Assembly: GCA_964431205.1 (NCBI GenBank)
Contig: CAYSIX010000212.1
Coordinates: 1-7,152, forward strand
Direction of reading: 5' to 3'
From: CAYSIX01 sp964431205
Lineage (GTDB): Bacteria; Planctomycetota; Phycisphaerae; Phycisphaerales; Phycisphaeraceae
DNA length: 7,152 nt
A program made the translations under genes and the position numbers. Shown here one piece after another: positions 1 to 5,237 of this stretch (position 1 is its first letter; each line of letters opens with the position of its first letter). The notes beneath the pieces were generated by a model. That model was given only the letters and a program-made list of their open reading frames with translations, was not told the DNA's origin and did not search any database.

Positions 1-373
1 CGATCTGGTGCCCGCCCCAGCCGAACCGGGCCCCTTCGGGCTGGCCGGCCTTCCCGCCCTGCCCGGGGCATTGACGCCTACCGAGATCCTCGCCGCGACC
101 GAGGCGGGCGCCGACTTCGTTAAAGTATTTCCTGCCAATCACTTCGGGCCGCGTTACTTCAAGGACGTGCTGGCGCCGATGCCGCACCTGCGATTGACGC
201 CCACAGGCGGGGTGGACCTGGACACGATCGCCGACTGGTTTGCGGCCGGGGCCGCGTGCCTGGGCGTGGGCTCGGCGCTGGTCAAGAAGCAGCTCATCGC
301 TCGAAGCGACTGGGTCGGGCTGACAGAGCTGGCCAAGCGTTTCGTCGCCGCCGTGCAGGACGCCCGCGCCTGA
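1..373 (+). CDS. eda: KDPG/KHG aldolase, C-terminal part (5' end outside window)
   Basis: This is the C-terminal ~123 residues of a class I aldolase of the 2-dehydro-3-deoxy-phosphogluconate / 4-hydroxy-2-oxoglutarate family, which cleaves KDPG to pyruvate and glyceraldehyde 3-phosphate in the Entner-Doudoroff pathway in the cytoplasm. The frame is open from the window edge (codons from base 2) to TGA at 371-373. Visible family motifs in order are LPGALTPTEI (the segment before the active site), ADFVKVFPA, whose Lys (codon 122-124) is the expected Schiff-base lysine, the phosphate-binding LTPTGGV, and GVGSALV near the end. The usual Glu after KxFPA is Asn here (FPANHF), a small departure from the commonest form. 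The family is about 200-215 aa, so roughly the first 85-90 residues, including the general acid/base Glu, lie off the window. The GTG at base 8 is internal and should not be taken as the start. Distinguishing KDPG from related 2-keto-3-deoxy sugar acid phosphates is not possible from this fragment. Confidence 0.9.
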   Translation, partial: DLVPAPAEPGPFGLAGLPALPGALTPTEILAATEAGADFVKVFPANHFGPRYFKDVLAPMPHLRLTPTGGVDLDTIADWFAAGAACLGVGSALVKKQLIARSDWVGLTELAKRFVAAVQDARA

Positions 374-398
374 CAGACGTTTCGGCGCGCACTGTCAT

Positions 399-468
399 CT
401 CGCCCCGACCGCTGCTCCCGGCATGCCGCGATCCTGGCCGGCTTTTTCCTCCTGTTCCCCGGGGCGAG
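399..468. repeat. 9-bp perfect inverted repeat flanking a T tract
   Basis: CTCGCCCCG at 399-407 is exactly inverted as CGGGGCGAG at 460-468, with 52 bases between. The spacer holds the small hairpin plus T5 described separately. It lies in the non-coding gap between the aldolase gene and the FAS1 gene. In GC-rich DNA such a repeat can occur by chance, and I cannot assign it a function. Confidence 0.4.
418..447 (+). terminator. Weak candidate terminator after the aldolase gene
   Basis: A short CCGGC / GCCGG stem (418-422 with 437-441, loop of 14) is followed by C and five T at 443-447. It lies 45 bases beyond the aldolase stop and upstream of the next gene, where a terminator would be expected. 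The stem is only 5 bp and the loop is large, so this is tentative. It sits inside a larger 9-bp inverted repeat (399-407 with 460-468). Confidence 0.25.
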
Positions 469-533
469 TGCGGCTTTGCGGATCCGGCAGGGCGGCACGG
501 ATCGATTTCGCACGACGATTCTCACCGGTTTGC

Positions 534-561
534 TTGACTCCGGGGCCAGCCCCCCTAACGT
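534..561 (+). promoter_or_regulatory. Candidate sigma70-type promoter for the FAS1 gene
   Basis: TTGACT (534-539) matches 5 of 6 bases of the -35 consensus. TAACGT (556-561), 16 bases on, is a poor -10 match (T, A and the final T agree). It lies about 110 bases before the chosen FAS1 start, in the only sizeable non-coding stretch upstream. The -10 element overlaps the first AACGTT copy of the repeat cluster, which would suit a repressor site. The assignment is tentative because the organism's sigma factor preferences are unknown. Confidence 0.3.
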
Positions 562-589
562 TCGGGCGTGCTGAACGTTTTGAACGTTT
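557..589. promoter_or_regulatory. Three-copy AACGTT cluster, operator-like
   Basis: AACGTT occurs at 557-562, 574-579 and 583-588. The first two form an inverted repeat, AACGTTC (557-563) and GAACGTT (573-579), separated by 9 bases. The last two form a perfect 9-bp tandem repeat TGAACGTTT (572-580 and 581-589). The cluster is relatively A/T-rich in a GC-rich window, lies upstream of the FAS1 gene and overlaps the candidate promoter. This arrangement resembles a binding site for a dimeric or cooperative regulator, but no cognate regulator is visible and this is inference. Confidence 0.4.
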
Positions 590-657
590 CGCTTCGGTCC
601 CTTCGGCGTCTCGTGTGAGCCCGATGGTCTGGCCCGGAGCGGGGTTGGGTTTTCTGC

Positions 658-663
658 AAGGAG
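658..663 (+). promoter_or_regulatory. Ribosome binding site that fixes the FAS1 start
   Basis: AAGGAG at 658-663 is a near-ideal Shine-Dalgarno sequence, 8 bases before ATG at 672. It decides against the upstream in-frame ATG at 423, because translation from there would run an arginine- and proline-rich stretch of 83 residues ahead of a good signal peptide. Confidence 0.8.
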
Positions 664-671
664 TCTCTCTC

Positions 672-1652
672 ATGACCATGAGCTCGCATCACCGCTGGTT
701 TGGAATCGGCCTCGCCGCCGTGCTGGCAGCCGTGCCCGGGGCCACCGCGCTCGGCGGCGGCAGCACGTGCAGCGTCAACGTCTCCAACGCCTCGTACCAG
801 GAAGGCAAAGCGGACAAGGCCGACATCGTCGACACCGCCGTCCAGACCGGGAAGTTCAAGACCCTGGCCGCGGCGCTTCAGGCCGCCGGCCTGGTCGAGA
901 CGCTCAAGGGCGAAGGGCCGTTCACTGTGTTCGCCCCGACGGACGAAGCCTTCGCCAAGCTGCCCGAGGGCACGGTCGAGACGCTGTTGAAGCCGGAGAA
1001 CCGTGAGAAGCTGCAGGCGCTACTGCTCTACCACGTCGTGGCGGGCGAGGTGCCGGCCGCGGACGTGGTCGAGGCCTCGGAGGTCGAGACCGTTCAGGGC
1101 CAGTTCGCGTCGATTGACGCCTCGGCCGACGGTGTCCGCGTCGACAACGCCAACGTCATCGCCACCGACGTGTACGCGTCCAACGGCGTGATCCACGTGA
1201 TCGACTCGGTGCTGCTGCCCCGGCCGGACCTGGTCGCCACCGCCAGCAGCGCCGGCTCTTTCGGCACGCTTCTGGCGGCGCTCGAGGCCGCCGACCTGGA
1301 GGAGACGCTGCGCACCGGCGGGCCGTTCACCGTCTTCGCCCCAACCGACGAAGCGTTCGCCAAGCTGCCCGACGGAACGGTCGAGTCACTGCTGCAACCG
1401 GAGAACCGCGAGAAGCTTCAGGCCGTGCTGCTGTACCACGTCGTGCCCGGCCGCGTGAAGGCGGGCGAGGTGGTCCACGCGTCCTCACTCGAGACGGCCC
1501 AGGGCCAGTCGCTGACGGTCAAGGTCAAGGACAGCAAGGTGAAGGTGGGCGGCGCGGAGGTCATCACGACGGACGTGCTGGCCGGCAACGGCGTCATCCA
1601 TGTGATCGACACGGTGCTGATCCCGCAGGAGAAGTCGGACAAGGGCTGGTAA
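672..1652 (+). CDS. Secreted protein with two tandem fasciclin (FAS1) domains
   Basis: The 326-aa product starts at ATG 672 behind a strong RBS. The N-terminus looks like a signal peptide: a basic/polar start (HHRW, residues 6-9), a hydrophobic core at about 10-23 and a possible cleavage after ATA (24-26). The Cys at 33 is not in a proper lipobox, so a lipoprotein is unlikely. Two FAS1 domains follow at about 52-183 and 187-318. Each has the H1 motif TVFAPTDEAF (85-94, 220-229), the conserved YHVV (120-123, 255-258) and the H2 motif GVIHVIDxVLxP (172-183, 307-318). A short charged tail (QEKSDKGW) ends the protein, with no membrane anchor. FAS1 domains are extracellular adhesion or ligand-binding modules; the ligand here cannot be told. 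Bacterial FAS1 proteins often have one domain, and this one has two repeats offset by exactly 135 residues. The gene appears monocistronic, with its own candidate promoter and terminator. Function beyond 'secreted FAS1 protein' is not inferable. Confidence 0.93.
   Translation: MTMSSHHRWFGIGLAAVLAAVPGATALGGGSTCSVNVSNASYQEGKADKADIVDTAVQTGKFKTLAAALQAAGLVETLKGEGPFTVFAPTDEAFAKLPEGTVETLLKPENREKLQALLLYHVVAGEVPAADVVEASEVETVQGQFASIDASADGVRVDNANVIATDVYASNGVIHVIDSVLLPRPDLVATASSAGSFGTLLAALEAADLEETLRTGGPFTVFAPTDEAFAKLPDGTVESLLQPENREKLQAVLLYHVVPGRVKAGEVVHASSLETAQGQSLTVKVKDSKVKVGGAEVITTDVLAGNGVIHVIDTVLIPQEKSDKGW
825..1625 (+). repeat. Intragenic tandem duplication, 405-bp period (FAS1 domains 1 and 2)
   Basis: The two FAS1-coding units (about 825-1220 and 1230-1625) align with a constant offset of 405 bases at every landmark I checked: FxTL, FTVFAPTDEAF, LLYHVV and GVIHVID. 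No insertion or deletion is therefore needed. Over 919-980 versus 1324-1385 I count 7 mismatches in 62 bases, all at third codon positions and six of them synonymous. Other parts, such as the middle of each domain, differ more. Confidence 0.85.
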
Positions 1653-1690
1653 CGCGCCGACGCACGCCGATCGATAGTATCTCAATGATT

Positions 1691-1731
1691 CAGCCGGTCG
1701 CGCCCTGAGGGGGACGCGGCCGGCTGCTTTT
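1691..1731 (+). terminator. Intrinsic terminator of the FAS1 gene
   Basis: A 12-bp stem pairs 1691-1702 (CAGCCGGTCGCG) with 1715-1726 (CGCGGCCGGCTG) through one U-G wobble. The loop (CCCTGAGGGGGA) could pair further through CCC/GGG. C and four T follow at 1727-1731. It starts 38 bases past the FAS1 stop. Read on the other strand the stem lacks a good T tract, so it mainly serves the + strand, though as a stable hairpin between convergent genes it may also slow transcription coming from the decarboxylase operon. Confidence 0.85.
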
Positions 1732-1797
1732 GTCTGCCCGTCCGCCGCGGGTCTGTGCTCGTCAACCGGTCGGGTCCGTGGTGGCGCGGTGGGGCGA

Positions 1798-2952
1798 TCA
1801 GCGCAGCAGGGCGAGGAAGACGCCGGCGGCGACGGCCGAGCCGATCACGCCGGCGACGTTGGGGCCCATGGCGGCCATCAACGGGTTGACTCGGCCGTCG
1901 GTGTGCTGGGAGACGAACTGCTGGACGACGCGGGCGGACATGGGCACGGCCGAGACGCCCGCGGCGCCGATGCACGGGTTGATCTGCCGGTGGCGCGGCA
2001 GGAACAGGTTCAGCAGCTTGGTGAAGAGGATGCCGCCGGCGGTGCTGAAGCAGAACGCGATCGCGCCGAGCACGAGGATGAACAGCGTCTGGGTGCGCAG
2101 GAACGTCTCGCCCTGCATGGTCGCGCCGACGACCAGACCCAGGAAGATGGTGACGATGTTGACCAGGGCCCCGCCGGCGGTCTTGCTGAGCCGGTCGGTG
2201 ACGGTGGACTCGCGCAGGAGGTTGCCGAACATGAGCATGCCGATCAGCGGCGCGGCGGAGGGGATCGCCAGCGAGGCGAGCACGGCGATGAGGATGGGGA
2301 AGATGATGACCGCGGCGCGGGAGACGGGCTTGGCCTGGGGCATGTCGATCTCGCGTTCGCGCGCGGTGGTCAGCAGCCGGAGGATCGGCGGTTGGATCAC
2401 GGGCACGAGCGACATGTAGCTGTAAGCGGCGACGGCGACGGCGCCGAGCAGGTGGGGCGCGAGGATCGCGGTGAGGAAGATCGACGTCGGGCCGTCGGCG
2501 CCGCCGATGATCCCGATCGCCGCCGACTCCTGGGCGGTGAACCCGAACAGGTAGAACGCGCCCAGCGCGGCGACGAAGATGCCGATCTGCGCCGCGGCGC
2601 CCAGCAGCAGCGTCATGGGCCGGCTCAGCAGCGGGCGGAAGTCCGTCAGCGCTCCGACGCCGAGAAAGATGATCGGCGGGAGCAGCTCCGTCTTGATCCC
2701 CATGTTGTAGATCACCTGCAGCAGGGGCGTCGCGCCGTCGGCCGGCGGCAGGTACTCGCTCGAGGCGCTCAGCGCCGCCCGCGGCAGGTTCGCCAGCATC
2801 GCGCCGAACCCGATCGGGATCAGCAAAAGCGGCTCGTAGTTCTTGCGCACCGCCAGAAAGATCAGCACCCCGGCGATCAGGAACATCACCGCGTTCTGCC
2901 AGGTGATGTTGGCGAAGCCCGACTCGAAGACCAGCTTCTCGAACGCCCGCAT
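1798..2952 (-). CDS. oadB: Na+-translocating decarboxylase beta subunit (OadB/GcdB/MmdB family)
   Basis: This 384-aa integral membrane protein is the carboxybiotin decarboxylase and sodium channel of a biotin-dependent decarboxylase pump. It decarboxylates carboxybiotin carried by the alpha subunit and couples this to Na+ export. Many hydrophobic segments run the full length. The family hallmark GGADGPTSIF is at 150-159, with Asp153 matching the Na+-binding Asp203 of Klebsiella OadB. Tyr179 follows 26 residues later, as Tyr229 does. Asn325, Gly329, Ser334 and Arg341 show the spacing of Asn373, Gly377, Ser382 and Arg389 (Klebsiella numbering recalled from the literature). GPNVAGVIGSA lies near the C-terminus (363-373). 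All expected ion-pathway residues are thus present, so the pump is probably functional. The length suits the shorter GcdB-like members; Klebsiella OadB is about 430 aa. The ATG follows the alpha stop after a single base (TGACATG), which points to translational coupling. The family does not itself reveal the substrate of the complex. Confidence 0.95.
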   Translation of the reverse strand: MRAFEKLVFESGFANITWQNAVMFLIAGVLIFLAVRKNYEPLLLIPIGFGAMLANLPRAALSASSEYLPPADGATPLLQVIYNMGIKTELLPPIIFLGVGALTDFRPLLSRPMTLLLGAAAQIGIFVAALGAFYLFGFTAQESAAIGIIGGADGPTSIFLTAILAPHLLGAVAVAAYSYMSLVPVIQPPILRLLTTAREREIDMPQAKPVSRAAVIIFPILIAVLASLAIPSAAPLIGMLMFGNLLRESTVTDRLSKTAGGALVNIVTIFLGLVVGATMQGETFLRTQTLFILVLGAIAFCFSTAGGILFTKLLNLFLPRHRQINPCIGAAGVSAVPMSARVVQQFVSQHTDGRVNPLMAAMGPNVAGVIGSAVAAGVFLALLR

Positions 2953-2953
2953 G

Positions 2954-4903
2954 TCAGGTCCCGATGTAGAGGATCGCCTTGCCCTTGGAGACCTCGCTGC
3001 CCAAGTCGGCGGCGACCTCGACGACCTTGCCGTCGGCCGGAGAGCGGACGTCGTGCTTGGCCTTCATCGCCTCGACCGCCGCCACCACCTGCCCTTTCTT
3101 GACCGTGTCGCCGACGCGGACGTTGATGTCCACCACCTCGACCTTGCCCTCGAATGGGGAGTAGACCGCGGTGCGGGCGCCACCGCCATCGCCGGGGGGC
3201 GCGGACGCGGCGGGCGCGGCCGCGGGTGTGGGCGGCGAGTGAGCCGCGGTGCCGGACGGTGCGCCGCCCGGCGGCTCGAGGGTGATGCGAAAGGTGCGCG
3301 TCTGCCCGTTCTCGACGACGGTGCAGGTGGTCGTGACCGGGCTCGTCCACGCCGGCGCCGCTGCGGACGGTGCGGGCGCTTCGGCCGGCGGTGCCGCCGG
3401 CTTCTCCGCGGCAGGTTCAGCCGGTTTCTTCAGCGGCAGGTTGATCCGCGGCTTGCCGCTGAGCAGGCGGATCCCCTCGTTCAGCTCCATGTTCTTGCCC
3501 GGCACGATCGCCGACGCCACCAGGAACACGTTCTCGTCGGTGACCGGCAGGTTCCGCTCACGCAGCGCCGCCTCCGCCATCGCCAGGCTGTCGGGCGCTT
3601 CCTCCAGCGGGTCGCCGTCGAACGGCTCGAGGTCCAACTGCTGCGAGGCGATCTTGACGACCTGCTCGTCCGGCGGCATCGGGGGCTTGCCGAAGTAACC
3701 GAGCACCGATCGGCCGTAGCCCGCGTCGATCTTCTCCCATCGGCCGTGCAGCACGTTGTTGAACGCCTGCAACCAGTACTGCTGGCTGCCCGGGGTCACG
3801 CTCGTCCACGCCCCCCCGGCACGCACCACCACCGGAAACTCGCCCAGCACGTCGCCGTAACGGTCCAGGATCCCGGCCGCCGCCATCATGTGCACGTTCG
3901 GCCCGATCGCCCCGCCCGGCATCGGGAAGTTCACCACCCGCGCGTCCGCCGCGATCGTCACCGGGTTGAACTCATACTCCCTGAGCCCCTCGTCCAGCAG
4001 GGCCTCGATCTCGTTCATCTTCGATTCGTCGATGTCGAGCGAGTAGCCCGTGCCCTTGAGCGCGTGCCACATCGAGCGCACGTCCGGCTGGACGGTGCCC
4101 GAGGCCATCGGGCGCACCGACAGGTCGATCCCGTCCACTCCGCCGGCGATCCCCGCCATGTAGCACGCCACCGCCATCGACGCCGTGTCGTGCGTGTGCT
4201 GCCACAGCGGGATCTCCGGCGGCAGCAGCTCGCGCAGCCCTTTGGCCGTCTCGTAACAGGTACGCGGGTCGGTCGTGCCCGAGGCGTCCTTCATGCACAC
4301 CGAGTCGATCCGCACGCCCGACTCCAGCACGCGCTTGACCACGTCGATGTAGAACGCCGGCGTGTGCACCTGATCGGACTGATACGGCAGGCCCATCATC
4401 GCCACGCAGAGCTGGTGGTGCATGCCCGCGTCGATGATTGGTTGGGCCGTCTTGACCAGGTTGTCGGTGTCGTTGAGGAAGTCGAAGTTGCGGTCCCAGG
4501 TGGTCCCGTGCTTCTTCATCAGCCTGGCCTGAAGCGAAAGCGCCTTGAGCTTCTGCGTCGTCAGCGTGACGCCCGAGACCGAGCGGGTGAGGATCTGCAG
4601 CTCCGTGCCGGGCCCGACCGCGTCGCGCATCTGGTCCATGCAGTCGAACGGGTCCTCGCCGGCGTAGAAGTAGGGGGCCTGGTAGCGCGCCCCGCCGCCG
4701 AACTCGAAGTGCCGCACGCCCGAGTCGGCCGCCGCCTGCATCGCCGGCAGCACGTCCTTCACGCGGACCTTGCCGCCGAAGACGCTCTGCAGCCCGTCGC
4801 GGAACGTCGTGAGCATCACGCGGATTTTCTTGGGTGTTTCAGTATGTATCACGGCGAGTCTTTTCGATGTCGTTCGTCCCGCGGTCCACGCGGGCCCTGC
4901 CAT
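2954..4903 (-). CDS. oadA: Biotin-dependent decarboxylase alpha subunit, oxaloacetate decarboxylase / pyruvate carboxylase B-like
   Basis: The protein (649 aa from ATG 4903) transfers CO2 from its substrate, probably a 2-oxo acid, to biotin. Domains in order: HMGL-like carboxyltransferase TIM barrel (about 25-290), conserved PYC/OADA domain (about 310-485, with VVNFPMPGGAIGPN, SVTPGSQQYW and GYFGKPP), an Ala/Pro linker (492-521), a small beta segment (525-544), a second Ala/Pro/Gly linker (545-576), and a biotinyl domain (578-649) with EAMKA, biotin on Lys614. Metal ligands are present: Asp36 (FRDG), Lys205 (MKDAS), and His236 and His238 (QHTHDT). The barrel is nevertheless divergent. TLRDAHQS is TTFRDGLQS, and the RGQN segment and the FDALND segment are replaced by ILTRSVSG and FDFLNDTDN. 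The fold argues against a CoA-ester donor, since those pumps use crotonase-type carboxyltransferases, but oxaloacetate is not proven. The start is uncertain: GTG 4852 and ATG 4816 are alternatives, none has a clear RBS, and 4816 would cut conserved KKIRV. Gamma lies upstream and beta one base downstream. Confidence 0.9.
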   Translation of the reverse strand: MAGPAWTAGRTTSKRLAVIHTETPKKIRVMLTTFRDGLQSVFGGKVRVKDVLPAMQAAADSGVRHFEFGGGARYQAPYFYAGEDPFDCMDQMRDAVGPGTELQILTRSVSGVTLTTQKLKALSLQARLMKKHGTTWDRNFDFLNDTDNLVKTAQPIIDAGMHHQLCVAMMGLPYQSDQVHTPAFYIDVVKRVLESGVRIDSVCMKDASGTTDPRTCYETAKGLRELLPPEIPLWQHTHDTASMAVACYMAGIAGGVDGIDLSVRPMASGTVQPDVRSMWHALKGTGYSLDIDESKMNEIEALLDEGLREYEFNPVTIAADARVVNFPMPGGAIGPNVHMMAAAGILDRYGDVLGEFPVVVRAGGAWTSVTPGSQQYWLQAFNNVLHGRWEKIDAGYGRSVLGYFGKPPMPPDEQVVKIASQQLDLEPFDGDPLEEAPDSLAMAEAALRERNLPVTDENVFLVASAIVPGKNMELNEGIRLLSGKPRINLPLKKPAEPAAEKPAAPPAEAPAPSAAAPAWTSPVTTTCTVVENGQTRTFRITLEPPGGAPSGTAAHSPPTPAAAPAASAPPGDGGGARTAVYSPFEGKVEVVDINVRVGDTVKKGQVVAAVEAMKAKHDVRSPADGKVVEVAADLGSEVSKGKAILYIGT

Positions 4904-4939
4904 CCACGCCGCGACGCGCTCGCGTCACCGGCCAAGAGC

Positions 4940-5188
4940 TTACTCGACCACCTCCTCCATGCGCGTCACCCGCGCGCCCGGCGCCGCGGCCGCCACGGCC
5001 ATCGCGATCGCCGACGCCACCGCCGCGTCCGCGCCACGTGCTCGCGCCACGCCCGGTCCTGGCTCGGCCGCCTCCTCGCGCCCCGGAAACAGCCACGTCA
5101 GCAGCCACATCGCCAGGCTCAATAGCGACAGCAGCAGCAGCACCGCCGCGAACGCGCTCAGGCAGGTCAGCAGCAGGTTGCTCGGCAT
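4940..5188 (-). CDS. oadG: Decarboxylase gamma-like small membrane subunit (OadG family)
   Basis: This 82-aa protein has one long hydrophobic helix (about 8-33) followed by a charged/proline linker (36-52) and an alanine-rich helix (53-69, DAAVASAIAMAVAAAAP) before an acidic end. That is the layout of OadG/MmdD-type gamma subunits, which anchor and assemble the alpha and beta subunits in the inner membrane. Sequence identity in this family is low, so the call rests on architecture and on position directly before alpha and beta. The C-terminus has no His residues, so the zinc-binding tail described for Klebsiella OadG seems absent. ATG 5188 is preceded by a purine-rich stretch (GAGAAGAGAGCGGA) that can act as RBS. 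It starts 49 bases after the biotin ligase stop and ends 36 bases before the first possible alpha start. Confidence 0.8.
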   Translation of the reverse strand: MPSNLLLTCLSAFAAVLLLLSLLSLAMWLLTWLFPGREEAAEPGPGVARARGADAAVASAIAMAVAAAAPGARVTRMEEVVE

Positions 5189-5237
5189 CGTTCCGCTCTC
5201 TTCTCGTTCTCGTGCGCCCGCGTGCCGACCCGACGTT

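Noticed and set aside
594..614. ECF-sigma-type promoter using GAAC at 582-585 and CGTC at 607-610
   Set aside because: The spacing of 21 bases is too long for the usual 15-17 base spacer, so the resemblance is probably accidental.
423..671. In-frame N-terminal extension of the FAS1 ORF from ATG 423
   Set aside because: The extension is Arg/Pro-rich, covers the promoter-like region, lacks an RBS at 423, and would bury a good signal peptide that starts right after AAGGAG at 658-663.
769..772. Lipobox cysteine at FAS1 residue 33
   Set aside because: The preceding residues (GGST) do not fit a lipobox. The signal peptide looks like a standard type with cleavage after ATA.
1789..3102. 437-aa + strand open frame opposite the beta subunit gene
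   Set aside because: The translation is a Gly/Asp/Glu/Arg-rich shadow with no recognisable motif, and the - strand carries the conserved OadB sequence.
2843..5125. 760-aa + strand open frame opposite the decarboxylase alpha gene
   Set aside because: It is antisense to a clearly recognisable protein and has His/Arg-rich, low-complexity translation typical of shadow frames in GC-rich DNA.
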